Origin: Veillonella criceti
GTDB taxonomy: Bacteria; Bacillota; Negativicutes; Veillonellales; Veillonellaceae
Length of the DNA: 64,000 bases
Direction: 5' to 3'
NCBI RefSeq assembly: GCF_900460315.1
Contig: NZ_UHIO01000001.1
Coordinates: 1,126,001-1,190,000 of the forward strand
Shown here: piece by piece, positions 43,098-52,165 of the stretch
How the letters are laid out: the number at the start of each line of letters is the position of its first letter
How positions within the stretch are numbered: the first letter of the stretch is position 1
Translations under genes and position numbers: made by a program
Notes under the pieces: generated by a model
Told to the model about the DNA's origin: nothing
The model's database searches: none
Seen by the model: the letters and a program-made list of their open reading frames with translations, nothing else

Positions 43098-43961
43098 TCA
43101 ATTGACCTTCATTAATAGTTGCCGCATACGTTCCCCCATATAGTGAAAAGAGCTGACGGCTAAAATAATGGCAACACCTGGTCCCCACATAAGCCATGGC
43201 GCCGTTTGCAATAAAGATCGATTTAAACTAAGCATGCTACCCCATTCAGCTAATGGCGGCGTAGCGCCTAACCCTAAAAAGGAAAGACCTGCCAATTCCA
43301 TAAGTACAACCCCCATATCAAGAACAGCCGTTACTATAATAGGACCGATAATATTAGGGACTATATGATGCACTATGATACCGTGTTCCTGCTGTCCTTG
43401 TAATCTAGCAAGTTGAATATACGGTGCCTTGCTAATTTGTAAAGTCAAACTCCGTGCTAATCGAGCATATTTAGGCCAAAGTACGCACATTAAAGCCACT
43501 GCAGCCTGTTTCATCCCGCCCCCTAGCATAGCGGCTAATGCAATTGCAAAGACCAATGCTGGCAAAGACATTGCCACATCAGTAACAGCTAGAATAACAC
43601 GACTGAACCAATTTTGCCGTAAAGCACTCCAAAGTCCTAATAAAGTGCCCACTATGCATATAACAAATGTTATGCATAAGGTTATCCCTACCGTTAAGTG
43701 TCCCCCAATTAATATACGGGCTAGTACATCGCGTCCATATTGATCGGTACCTAGCCAATGTACACTACTAGGTCCTTCTAAAGCTTGACTCAGCACTTGA
43801 TCATAAGGATCTTCCGGCCATATAATAGGGCCTATACTAAGAACCGCCACGAGTAACACGCCTGGCCAAATTAAAGACCATATCTGAGCCACCCATCGAC
43901 AAGTTTGTCCCCCTAGATAATAGCGCTTAGCTAAAGTGCTATCACTACCAAGTTTCCTCAT
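43098..43961 (-). CDS. ABC permease, NikC/DppC-like
   Basis: About 287 residues from the ATG at 43961; the GGAGGG ribosome site lies inside an apparent longer reading, which supports this start. There are about six membrane segments and the permease EAA-like loop near 195 (ARLQGQQEHGIIVHHIVPN). The N-terminal block DQYGRDVLARILIGG is typical of NikC/DppC. It overlaps the end of the partner permease gene by 17 bases. Confidence 0.9.
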   Translation of the reverse strand: MRKLGSDSTLAKRYYLGGQTCRWVAQIWSLIWPGVLLVAVLSIGPIIWPEDPYDQVLSQALEGPSSVHWLGTDQYGRDVLARILIGGHLTVGITLCITFVICIVGTLLGLWSALRQNWFSRVILAVTDVAMSLPALVFAIALAAMLGGGMKQAAVALMCVLWPKYARLARSLTLQISKAPYIQLARLQGQQEHGIIVHHIVPNIIGPIIVTAVLDMGVVLMELAGLSFLGLGATPPLAEWGSMLSLNRSLLQTAPWLMWGPGVAIILAVSSFHYMGERMRQLLMKVN

Positions 43962-44913
43962 TACGCCCTCCAAACACTTGATGATGCCAATGTTGTTGCC
44001 AACGATCTACACTATAATTCAATACTACATAAAATAAAGATACCCAAAGTACATAGGCTTGTAAAACAGGATAATCACGCGTAGTAATCGCATCGAAGGC
44101 CATTTTACCAATGCCATCCCACATAAAAATAGATTCCACAATCGTAACGCCACCGAGTAAAGAACCACAACTTAAGGCCACTAATGTTAAAACTTGGGGG
44201 GCAATCGCTATACTGACATAGCGCCCCATAATCATTAACCAACTTAAGCCTCGACTACGCAATCCCATTATATACGGTTTTTGCAATTCATCTAATGCTA
44301 AGGCCCGAACTTGTTGTGTATACTTAGCACTCATAGACCATACCAATGTCATAGTTGGTAAAATAATACTTCGCCAATCTGTCGAGCGTGAAACTACCGG
44401 TAACAAATCCCACTGCAAAGCCACTACATATAAAAGCAATAAAGCCGTAAAGAAATTAGGCATCGTATTACCAAATATTGCCAGACCTCGTATTAATCGA
44501 TCTGACCAATGACCGGATTTACACGCACTCCACAACCCTGCTGGTACTGAAATAAGTAAGGTAATACCTATAGCACTCCCCATTAATACAATCGTAGCCA
44601 ATAACTTATCACTTATAATTTGAGCTACTGATTGCCCTGTTACAAAAGACTGTCCTAAATTTCCTTGTAACAATTGCGACCACCAACAAATATACTGCAC
44701 CCCTAATGACGCATCTAGCCCCAACTCAGCTCTCTTTTCTGCTTGCATCGTTAAACTAACACTTTGTTGTTGTGAAAAAACCATATCTACTACATCATCC
44801 TGCGTTGCATGCATCAATAAAAAAGTCAGTGTCGCTACACCCCATAACACTAGAATACCGCGCCATATAGGCCACTGCCCTATATGTTGGTACCAAGGTT
44901 TATTCTGTCTCAT
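43945..44913 (-). CDS. ABC permease, NikB/DppB-like
   Basis: A 322-residue membrane protein and first gene of the transporter operon. The N-terminus has a membrane helix and TFLLMHATQDD, then LGVQYICWWSQLLQGNLGQS, which marks the B-type permease. The cytoplasmic EAA loop includes RSRGLSW near 225. It pairs with the next gene to form the channel. Ribosome site AGAGAGG. No clear promoter was found in the 345-base gap upstream. Confidence 0.9.
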   Translation of the reverse strand: MRQNKPWYQHIGQWPIWRGILVLWGVATLTFLLMHATQDDVVDMVFSQQQSVSLTMQAEKRAELGLDASLGVQYICWWSQLLQGNLGQSFVTGQSVAQIISDKLLATIVLMGSAIGITLLISVPAGLWSACKSGHWSDRLIRGLAIFGNTMPNFFTALLLLYVVALQWDLLPVVSRSTDWRSIILPTMTLVWSMSAKYTQQVRALALDELQKPYIMGLRSRGLSWLMIMGRYVSIAIAPQVLTLVALSCGSLLGGVTIVESIFMWDGIGKMAFDAITTRDYPVLQAYVLWVSLFYVVLNYSVDRWQQHWHHQVFGGRNEETW

Positions 44914-45258
44914 AGGGTCACCTCTCTATGCTAAAAACTCCGTTAAACTCATTAATCTGCTTATTTTAGTGTACCTATCTCAAAGCATCTTGAAAAGCCA
45001 CCTAGGGGGATAGATATTTGAAAAATAACCCCCACCCCCGCTTACGAAATCATAAAAATTTCTCTATACTACTAAAGTGACGATTGCATACTATAATTAC
45101 TTACAATCTATAATATATTAATCTATATAGTAAATCACTACAATATACAAAATATACAAATCTATCCAAAGCTATTTAATAAATCTCTCCGCTATATTAA
45201 ATACGCTATAAAAAATTATTGTAGCACCCTACACTACAAGTATAAACAGGAGTCTGTT
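44914..45258. other. Intergenic region without a recognised gene
   Basis: This AT-rich divergent interval separates the transporter operon and the methyltransferase gene. A GGGGG/CCCCC pairing (about 45004-45036) and a short TGTAG/CTACA inverted repeat near 45222-45240 are visible. No promoter is convincing and there is no coding frame. Confidence 0.5.
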
Positions 45259-45966
45259 ATGAATATATCGGAACGAATTGAATCTTATTGGGATACTCGC
45301 AGCGATGCCTTCAATAAACTGCGTCTTCAAGAATTAAAAAGCCCTAATGCTATAGCATGGCATAGTTTATTAGCTAAGCATGTGCCACTTAATCTCCCAC
45401 TACGAATCTTAGATGTAGGAACTGGTACTGGCTTTTTTACATTTTTACTCTGCCGTCACGGTCATACTGTAACTGGTATTGATATGTCACAACAAATGGT
45501 ACAGCATGCTCGCTGTAATGCAGCTAATTTCCATAGTACAGCCACCTTTGAAAAAATGGATGCCACAAATTTAACCTTTGAAAATGAAACCTTTGATGCG
45601 GTTTTAAGTCGCAATTTAACCTGGACTTTACCAGATCCTAAAGCAGCCTATACCGAATGGCTTCGAGTCTTAAAACCAAATGGTGTCATTCTTAACTTTG
45701 ATTCTGACTATGGTAAAACACACTTCACTCGCAACGAAGGGCGTGTTCATGCTCAAATTGATACAACTTTGTTAGATGAGTGTACAGCCATAAAAGATAG
45801 TTTAGCTATCAGTCAGGAAACACGGCCTGCTTGGGATATATCCATTTTTAAGGAACTAGGCGCCAAAGATGTAAGTGTCATTGACGATGTAAGACAAGAC
45901 GTCCAAAAAGACGACACCTTGCAGTATGAAGAAATTAAGATATTCATGATTAGAGTTGTAAAATAA
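45259..45966 (+). CDS. Class I SAM-dependent methyltransferase
   Basis: A 235-residue methyltransferase of the UbiE-like class. Motif I is ILDVGTGTGFFTFLL (about 50-64), the acidic ribose contact is GIDMSQQM, and motif III/IV lies around FDAVLSRNLTWTLPDP. The substrate is unknown. It is divergent from the nickel-type transporter, and similar methyltransferases often accompany such transporters, possibly for metallophore or cofactor chemistry; that link is a guess. Ribosome site CAGGAG. Confidence 0.85.
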   Translation: MNISERIESYWDTRSDAFNKLRLQELKSPNAIAWHSLLAKHVPLNLPLRILDVGTGTGFFTFLLCRHGHTVTGIDMSQQMVQHARCNAANFHSTATFEKMDATNLTFENETFDAVLSRNLTWTLPDPKAAYTEWLRVLKPNGVILNFDSDYGKTHFTRNEGRVHAQIDTTLLDECTAIKDSLAISQETRPAWDISIFKELGAKDVSVIDDVRQDVQKDDTLQYEEIKIFMIRVVK

Positions 45967-45990
45967 GTCAGTCTTTTTAATCTTAATGTA

Positions 45991-46065
45991 ATAAAAGAGA
46001 AACACCGATTCGAAAACCGGCGTTCTTACGAACAATGGTTTTCTTCATCGGTGTTTCTCTTTTAT
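45991..46065. terminator. Large bidirectional terminator
   Basis: A perfect 19-bp stem (45991-46009 with 46047-46065) encloses a GAAAACC/GGTTTTC pairing and an inner GTTC/GAAC hairpin. It separates the methyltransferase gene from the convergent carboxyltransferase gene. Confidence 0.9.
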
Positions 46066-46116
46066 TTTACCTTCAGCCCGTTTAAAAAGACTAACTATAT
46101 TTTACGGGAGGGAAAA

Positions 46117-46140
46117 GGCGTTCTTACGAACGCAGGTTTT
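46117..46140. repeat. Second copy of the terminator core
   Basis: GGCGTTCTTACGAAC (46117-46131) repeats 46019-46033 exactly. In both copies GGTTTTC follows after a 3-base gap. Here the core forms a 6-bp hairpin (GCGTTC/GAACGC) just downstream of the carboxyltransferase gene and may help end its transcript. Confidence 0.65.
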
Positions 46141-46203
46141 CGAGTTGACAACGCTCTTTTATAATTCTAAATTTAAATACCCAGACTAACTGGATATAAC
46201 AAA

Positions 46204-47610
46204 TTATTCACGTGGAAGATCAATTTCTTTAAGAATAACTTGTTTGCTGTGTTTTTCGAAGAACTGTAAGGATACTTCTGGGAACATAGCATAAGACAAT
46301 ACGTCTTCATCAGTGAAACCTTGGTAACCCAATTCGGATAATTTCTGACGATACATTTCCAATTCAGGTTTGATAAGGTCTGCTGGACGGCAAGTGATAG
46401 GTTCTTCATCACCGATGATTTTCTTACGAATATCATCGCTAATAGGAGCTGGTAAACGACCATATTTACCACGAACTAAGTCTTTAACTTCGCTAGGAGT
46501 CATTTGATAACGTTCCATTCCGTTTGCCATGAAGTTAACGTTCATCATAGCCATAGTACCAACGATTTGGCTAGTAGGTGTTACCAATGGAGGGTAACCA
46601 AGATCAGCACGAACTTTAGGCATTTCGTTCATAACATCAAAGAATTTGTCGGACATACCCATTTCACGAAGTTGGTTCTGAGTATTGGACAACATACCAC
46701 CAGGAATCTGATAATGACGAACTTCTGGCAATACTTCATGAGCTGGTGTAATACCAAATTCATCAGCAATTTCTTTACGAACGCCACGGAAGTATTCAGC
46801 TAATTCACGAAGAGTAGCTAAATCCAAACCTGGATCATATTCAGTACCGCGGAACATTTCAACGATACTTTCAGTAGCAGGTTGAGAAGTAGCATGACCG
46901 AATGGGCTAAGAGCCGTATCGATTACGTCAACGCCAGCTTCAACAGCTTTTAAGTAAGTAGCACTAGCAAGACCACAAGTGAAATGGCTATGTAAGTCAA
47001 TCATCATGTCATCGCCAAGACGTTTTTTAAGGTCTTGAATCAAGGATACAGCATCGTATGGAGCTAATAAACCAGACATATCTTTGATACATAAGGAATC
47101 CATACCCATATCTTTTAATTCTTCAGCTACTTTTACGAACATTTCATTAGTGTGTACAGGGCTAATAGTGTAAACCATAGTACCTTGTACATGAACGCCA
47201 CATTTTTTACCAGCTTTAATAGCGGCTTCCATGTTGCGTGGGTCATTCAATGCATCGAAAATACGAATACGATCAATACCGTTTTCTTTAGCTTTTTTAA
47301 CAAATGCTTCTACTACATCATCAGCATAATGTTTGTAGCCCAATAAGTTCTGGCCACGTAACAACATCTGTAATGGAGTGTTTTTAAGATGAGCTTTTAA
47401 CGTGCGAAGACGTTGCCATGGATCTTCGTCCAAGAAACGAAGACAGCTATCAAATGTAGCACCGCCCCAGCATTCCAATGCTTCATAACCAACACCGTCC
47501 AATTTTTCTAGTACTGGCAACATTTGGCTCGTACGCATACGAGTTGCCAAGACGGACTGATGACCATCGCGGAGGACGGTTTCCATGATTCTTAGTTTTT
47601 TCGCTTTCAT
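46204..47610 (-). CDS. Pyruvate/oxaloacetate carboxyltransferase subunit without biotin domain
   Basis: A 468-residue protein from the ATG at 47610 behind GGAGAAGGAG; an earlier in-frame start is unlikely. The HMGL-like TIM barrel carries MxETVLRDGHQS, ECWGGATFDSCLRFL, the biotin-carboxyl site lysine in CIKDMSGLL and the metal histidines in DLHSHFT. A conserved carboxylase domain follows. No C-terminal MKM biotin-attachment domain is present, so biotin must sit on a separate subunit. It could be pyruvate carboxylase subunit B or the alpha chain of a sodium-pumping oxaloacetate decarboxylase; both fit a lactate fermenter, and partner subunits are not in the window. Confidence 0.9.
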   Translation of the reverse strand: MKAKKLRIMETVLRDGHQSVLATRMRTSQMLPVLEKLDGVGYEALECWGGATFDSCLRFLDEDPWQRLRTLKAHLKNTPLQMLLRGQNLLGYKHYADDVVEAFVKKAKENGIDRIRIFDALNDPRNMEAAIKAGKKCGVHVQGTMVYTISPVHTNEMFVKVAEELKDMGMDSLCIKDMSGLLAPYDAVSLIQDLKKRLGDDMMIDLHSHFTCGLASATYLKAVEAGVDVIDTALSPFGHATSQPATESIVEMFRGTEYDPGLDLATLRELAEYFRGVRKEIADEFGITPAHEVLPEVRHYQIPGGMLSNTQNQLREMGMSDKFFDVMNEMPKVRADLGYPPLVTPTSQIVGTMAMMNVNFMANGMERYQMTPSEVKDLVRGKYGRLPAPISDDIRKKIIGDEEPITCRPADLIKPELEMYRQKLSELGYQGFTDEDVLSYAMFPEVSLQFFEKHSKQVILKEIDLPRE

Positions 47611-47770
47611 AACTCCTTCTCCTTCACTGTCGAGATGAATTGTATCCTTTCGCTCTATAAAACCTTCCACATTTTACAGATTAACAATCCATTTCTTTTT
47701 TAAATTACGCTTATAACGAATCCTTTCTATCTATAATACTTTGATAAAAAGGGATTCATCTCACATATCT

Positions 47771-47799
47771 ATTAGACTACTAAAGAGTTTCTTTGTCAA
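47771..47799 (-). promoter_or_regulatory. Promoter of the carboxyltransferase gene
   Basis: On the minus strand TTGACA (47794-47799) and TCTAAT (47771-47776) are 17 bases apart, with a leader of about 155 bases before the ATG. Confidence 0.65.
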
Positions 47800-47843
47800 C
47801 ATATTTACAATACGGATTACTCATAAATATATAGGTCAACAAA

Positions 47844-48164
47844 TTATTTAATTTTTTTAGGTGCTGTTTCGATGACAATATTTCGCCCATCTTTTTTCAC
47901 CTGTATCGAAAAATCTCCCACACCATCCTTAAAATATTCCATCTTAATATCTAATAAAAGTTTACCTATTTGAGTCTCAACTTTCTCAGTTAGAAACTCA
48001 CGATAAAAGGCTTCCTGACTGTTACTAGAAGACTTTCGTAGCGGTGCAGGACGCTTACTTTCTGCCTCACCTTTGCGCATTGCCGTTTCAAATGTTTCTT
48101 CTTCTACTACATTCTTAAACATCTCTGCGTCACTAAGACCCTTTTTAATTTTAAACTTAGCCAT
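47844..48164 (-). CDS. Small conserved-looking protein, unknown
   Basis: A 106-residue soluble protein from the ATG at 48164 behind GAGGAGG. The N-terminus (MAKFKIKKG) is basic. The middle is a charged, disordered linker rich in Ser/Pro/Lys, and the C-terminal half is a small mixed alpha/beta unit ending FSIQVKKDGRNIVIETAPKK. No family recognised. The strong ribosome site and a terminator upstream indicate an independent gene. Confidence 0.75.
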   Translation of the reverse strand: MAKFKIKKGLSDAEMFKNVVEEETFETAMRKGEAESKRPAPLRKSSSNSQEAFYREFLTEKVETQIGKLLLDIKMEYFKDGVGDFSIQVKKDGRNIVIETAPKKIK

Positions 48165-48194
48165 AATTGCCTCCTCAAAGCTCATATAATCAAG

Positions 48195-48220
48195 AAAAGG
48201 CCTGCTACAGCAGACCTTTT
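48195..48220 (-). terminator. Terminator of the envelope operon
   Basis: AAAAGGCCTGCT and AGCAGACCTTTT pair with one mismatch around a 2-base loop. It lies 55 bases downstream of the propeller-like gene and ends in a T-run on the minus strand. Confidence 0.7.
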
Positions 48221-48275
48221 CACTTACCTATGCATAAACCTCATAATTGAAATCAAAAGTCTGTTTATGCGTCAT

Positions 48276-49178
48276 TTATTGTTTTTTGTTATCACTAGAA
48301 CGTTTATCAGTTATCATTTTTTCTATAGATGCAACCGTAATATCTTTTAATTCTTGTGGCTCACTAAAAGTATCCACTGTTTCAAAGCCAACGCCTAAAC
48401 GCCCTTGCAATACCGATAAAGCTTTATCGTCTTCATCAACTTTAGCAATATAAATATCTTTATCTTTATCAACACCAATTAAACGATAGCGACCAGCTGG
48501 ATTAATAACGCGCCAGCCCCCTTCAGTACCGTCAAACATGAACACATCGCCCGTTCTAACATTGTCATAGAAAAAGATATCTTCATCATAGAAAACCGCA
48601 ATACGACCGATATTAGAGGCCTGCATATATACCCGACGAGTGTCATAGTTTGCATCAGTCCGATAAATACGATATGCATTTTCAGCAACCTTAATTTTCA
48701 TATACACGACATTCGTAGCCGTAGAAAACGCTGCATCCACAATTTTACTATCCGATGGTAAATCTTGCATTGTCGTATCAACTTCGTGTTCTGGACTTTC
48801 AGGGTCAAAACGAGCAAGAACTACATTATCTTCAACGCCCCCATATAACCCCATAATTGCTAGGTCACGATCAGGCAACCACTCAAAATAACTAACTTGT
48901 CGCCCTTTTAAATCGATATCAGTAGGCGTCTTTTCACCAGATGTATACACCTTGACTGAATCTTGTGTCACTACGGCCATATATTTATGCCCTTGTGAAT
49001 AATATTTATTGCCTTCCCCTACATCAGGGAAATTGCCATCTTTCTCTTGACCATCACTGGCTGTCACTTCAAAATCAGTAGTTGGCGCAAAATAAATTTG
49101 ATCTAAATAATAATAAATGCCGCCTTGTAATGCTAGCCCCAAGACAAAGGCGCTCATAATTTTACCAAACGATGCCAT
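48276..49178 (-). CDS. Membrane-anchored propeller-like extracytoplasmic protein
   Basis: A 300-residue protein with an N-terminal signal anchor (IMSAFVLGLALQGGIYYYL) and no lipobox. The rest is repeated beta-hairpin units with recurring short motifs, such as KYMAVVTQDSVKVYT, SYFEWLPDRDLAIMGLYGG and RIAVFYDEDIFFYD. This suggests a WD-like or six-bladed propeller outside the cytoplasm. I recognise no named family. It is the last gene of a three-gene operon with a glycosidase and a deacetylase, so it probably supports their work on an envelope polymer. Confidence 0.7.
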   Translation of the reverse strand: MASFGKIMSAFVLGLALQGGIYYYLDQIYFAPTTDFEVTASDGQEKDGNFPDVGEGNKYYSQGHKYMAVVTQDSVKVYTSGEKTPTDIDLKGRQVSYFEWLPDRDLAIMGLYGGVEDNVVLARFDPESPEHEVDTTMQDLPSDSKIVDAAFSTATNVVYMKIKVAENAYRIYRTDANYDTRRVYMQASNIGRIAVFYDEDIFFYDNVRTGDVFMFDGTEGGWRVINPAGRYRLIGVDKDKDIYIAKVDEDDKALSVLQGRLGVGFETVDTFSEPQELKDITVASIEKMITDKRSSDNKKQ

Positions 49179-49186
49179 GGGTCCTC

Positions 49187-50134
49187 CTATTTCACAATAA
49201 AGGCGGTAGGAATCATCCGCTCACCTAATAAATCGGCTGGTTTATTAACAACCTTACCATTGTAATATAGCGTTGTACTCGAACCACCATCTAAGTTAGC
49301 TGCAATATAGGCACCTTCTTCAAACAATACATCTTGTACATCACGTAATGTAGCGCCTGTTGAATAGCCTGGTTGACGCCCATCGATAACAACAAAAATA
49401 ACGGTACCATCTTTACGCTGACCAATGGCCGTTCTCGGACCAATACCCCAGCCACCATCGCCATCAGTAATCATCTTTTTACCATCTACAATTAATGGTG
49501 GTCCAAAGGTAATCCCTTCAGCTGCATTCATATCAGACAATTCAGTTTTATTATACGTACCAGCAATTAAATTGCCTTCCTTAGTAAAACCTACAAAATC
49601 AACGGCTTCATCAGGGCCTACATCTTTACCTATTACATAGTTGCCTTCTTGCATAATAAAGCCATAAGGTAAACGTCCCGTTCCCGTCCCGTTAGGGTCA
49701 TGGAAACCACCAGCATTTATAGCCGCTACGGCATCATTATCTTTGGCAATATTACTTACCGTTTCCCCTTTTTCCTCAATATTTCTGGCCGTTGCTACTT
49801 TTACGCGCCGAGGATCAGGAATTTCTAGTACATAGCCTACATAACGAGTCGATTCAATTTTATGCATTTTAAGTGTTGTATCTTCACGCGCTTTAAACTT
49901 AAACAAATCCTGACTCCGCACTGTGCTGACTGTGCCTAGAATCATATTAATCTCATCCTGATTAAATAACCAAGTAATGTAATGTGGATGACGCGAACGC
50001 ATTATCGCCCCCACAACAGTACGTTTCAGATTATCAAAAGGGCCAAATAGTACTACGATAGGCGAAGTAACCATGGTAAAAATAAACATGACAAGAATAA
50101 ATTTTACCCACCCTTTACTAAAAAATCGTTTCAT
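49187..50134 (-). CDS. Phosphodiester glycosidase (NAGPA-like) envelope protein
   Basis: A 315-residue protein with an N-terminal membrane anchor (FILVMFIFTMVTSPIVVLFG). The C-terminal NAGPA/DUF2233 domain carries AINAGGFHDPNGTG, GPRTAIGQRKDGTVIFVVIDGR and the hallmark AANLDGGSSTTLYYNG. The family removes sugars linked by phosphodiester bonds and is common in exopolysaccharide clusters. The operon context suggests action on a surface polymer. It begins 19 bases after the deacetylase gene stop. Confidence 0.87.
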   Translation of the reverse strand: MKRFFSKGWVKFILVMFIFTMVTSPIVVLFGPFDNLKRTVVGAIMRSRHPHYITWLFNQDEINMILGTVSTVRSQDLFKFKAREDTTLKMHKIESTRYVGYVLEIPDPRRVKVATARNIEEKGETVSNIAKDNDAVAAINAGGFHDPNGTGTGRLPYGFIMQEGNYVIGKDVGPDEAVDFVGFTKEGNLIAGTYNKTELSDMNAAEGITFGPPLIVDGKKMITDGDGGWGIGPRTAIGQRKDGTVIFVVIDGRQPGYSTGATLRDVQDVLFEEGAYIAANLDGGSSTTLYYNGKVVNKPADLLGERMIPTAFIVK

Positions 50135-50153
50135 CCTTAACTCCTATCTGTCC

Positions 50154-50966
50154 TTATAAATCAGCATAATCTTCTGTGGTTATGCGCTCTTCAAAATGAG
50201 CTAAATCTACTGCATTACCAATCCAAATACGATGCAACGCATATGGATTATCACCTTTATGAACCCAGCCTGGATTCATTGTAACTGCTAAGAGAATGCC
50301 ATTATCAGCCGCTGCTTTTTGTGAGTATTCATTTTCACGGCCATAGGGATAACAAAACCACTGATTATCAATGTCTAATTTTTCCTTTAACGCCAGCTGT
50401 GCTTTCACAATATTCGCTAATTGATCGCTATTAGATAATTCATTCATTCGTACATGATCATACCCATGACTAGCAATTGTGACGCCACCGTCTTTCATCT
50501 CTTTAATTTGTTCCCAAGTTAAACGAGTACCTACATCACCAGGGTTCACATACACAGTCGCAGCAAAACCATACTCTTTTAACACTGGATATACAATGCT
50601 ATAGGTATCAGCATAGCCATCATCAAAGGTTAACACTACTGGCTTCACCGGTACGGCCGTTCCATGGCGAACATATTCATTCAATTGCTCCATCGTAATA
50701 GGATTAAAACCCTTATCATGTAAAAGTTTCATCTGCGCTCTAAATAAGTCTTCACGAATGACCGCATCATTATCTTCATCAGGCCCAATTTTGTGATACA
50801 TAAGCACCGGAATTCCCTCTGGTACAGCTGTAGCCACCGTTTTAGTCACTGCTTCTGGTTGAGTGTTAGCCTCACTAACCGTTGCCTCTTTTGTTTCAGA
50901 CATACAACCGGCTAATATCATCAATAGGCCCGCTAGCAAAGCAAAGACTACTATGAAACGTTTCAT
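50154..50966 (-). CDS. Polysaccharide deacetylase lipoprotein (NodB fold)
   Basis: A 270-residue lipoprotein: the signal peptide ends in MILAGC. A linker rich in Thr/Val/Glu follows, then the carbohydrate esterase 4 domain starting IPVLMYHKIG. Active-site motifs are LTFDDGYADT (catalytic Asp and metal Asp) and IASHGYDHVRM (metal His pair). It removes acetyl groups from an N-acetylhexosamine polymer such as peptidoglycan or an exopolysaccharide. It is the first gene of the envelope operon. Confidence 0.92.
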   Translation of the reverse strand: MKRFIVVFALLAGLLMILAGCMSETKEATVSEANTQPEAVTKTVATAVPEGIPVLMYHKIGPDEDNDAVIREDLFRAQMKLLHDKGFNPITMEQLNEYVRHGTAVPVKPVVLTFDDGYADTYSIVYPVLKEYGFAATVYVNPGDVGTRLTWEQIKEMKDGGVTIASHGYDHVRMNELSNSDQLANIVKAQLALKEKLDIDNQWFCYPYGRENEYSQKAAADNGILLAVTMNPGWVHKGDNPYALHRIWIGNAVDLAHFEERITTEDYADL

Positions 50967-51048
50967 AAATTGCCTCCCATTTTATTCTATTGTTTTTAAA
51001 AATAGTTATACAACGTATATTATATCACAAACAATCAGACCATGCCTA

Positions 51049-51078
51049 TTGACAGCTTTTCAAATCTCCCCCTATACT
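51049..51078 (+). promoter_or_regulatory. Promoter of the amidase gene
   Basis: TTGACA (51049-51054) and TATACT (51073-51078) are 18 bases apart, about 105 bases before the start codon. Confidence 0.6.
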
Positions 51079-51182
51079 AGTACTGTAATTTGTATAATAT
51101 ATATAACCATATAGCATATAATAACTAGTTAATTAGCCACAAAGGGATTAACCTAACTGTTAGAAAGGACTTTGTATCATAG

Positions 51183-51977
51183 ATGAAAAAGAAAATCGCT
51201 TTATTACAAATGGATGTAGCCGTGGGCGATGTGAATCGCAACTATAATCATGTAGAAGAATTAATAAACACAGCCGCCAAAGAACAACCGGACATTATGG
51301 TATTACCAGAAACATGGAACACAGGTTTCTATCCTACGAACCAACTACCAACAGAAGCGGACAAAGATGGCGAACGAACACAAACGATACTCAGCCAACT
51401 AGCTCATAAACACAATGTAAACATCGTAGGTGGTTCAGTAGCTACTTTACGGGAAGGCAAGGTATACAATACGTCCTATATTATCAATCGAGAAGGCCAC
51501 ATTATCTCGCAATATGATAAAATTCATAGTTTTACACCGGCTAAAGAGGATAAATTTTTCCAAGGTGGCGAACATACTCACCGTTTCTTCTTAGATGATA
51601 TTCCTTGCTCCAGTGTAACTTGCTATGATATTCGTTTTCCTGAAATCATTCGCACCACCACTTTACAAGGTGTTGATTTATTCTTCGTACCTGCTCAGTG
51701 GCCAACTATGCGTCAACGCCACTGGGAAATTTTAAATACCGCTCGCGCCATCGAAAACCAAATGTTCCTCTGTGCCGTTAATGCCTGTGGCTATATTGGC
51801 AAGGTAAAATGTGCCGGCAATTCCTTATTGCTTGATCCTTGGGGCGACGAATTATTACACTTAGGTGATACAGAAGAAATCGCTATCGGCACCATTGATT
51901 TAAGTGTTACGGAAGAAATTCGCCGTAAAATCAATGTATTTAGAGATCGAAAACCAAATATGTATCATTTGGACTAA
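51183..51977 (+). CDS. Carbon-nitrogen hydrolase (nitrilase superfamily amidase)
   Basis: A 264-residue cytoplasmic amidase. The catalytic triad is Glu in LPETWNTGF (about 42), Lys in YDKIHSFTP (about 112) and Cys in VTCYDIRFPE (about 146). The motifs fit the omega-amidase/MtnU branch, which hydrolyses 2-oxo-glutaramate-type substrates, often in methionine salvage. Two methionine-linked metQ genes follow within 3 kb, but no salvage gene is adjacent, so the substrate is open. Confidence 0.9.
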   Translation: MKKKIALLQMDVAVGDVNRNYNHVEELINTAAKEQPDIMVLPETWNTGFYPTNQLPTEADKDGERTQTILSQLAHKHNVNIVGGSVATLREGKVYNTSYIINREGHIISQYDKIHSFTPAKEDKFFQGGEHTHRFFLDDIPCSSVTCYDIRFPEIIRTTTLQGVDLFFVPAQWPTMRQRHWEILNTARAIENQMFLCAVNACGYIGKVKCAGNSLLLDPWGDELLHLGDTEEIAIGTIDLSVTEEIRRKINVFRDRKPNMYHLD

Positions 51978-52002
51978 AATAATATAAACAGACTTATCAA
52001 AG

Positions 52003-52046
52003 CGTTCATTTTTACAGTGTAATCCAGTAAAAAATGAACGTTTTTT
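52003..52046 (+). terminator. Terminator of the amidase gene
   Basis: CGTTCATTTTTAC (from 52003) pairs with a complementary stretch ending at 52040, followed by six T residues. Confidence 0.88.
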
Positions 52047-52165
52047 GTTAATTAGGTATAGTTTTTTCATATTTTAATTTCAAATCATTAGACAATATAT
52101 GTTTTTAGGAGTAATATATAGTTGTTTATTTAATTAATCCTTATTACCACACAGAGGAGGCGTAT

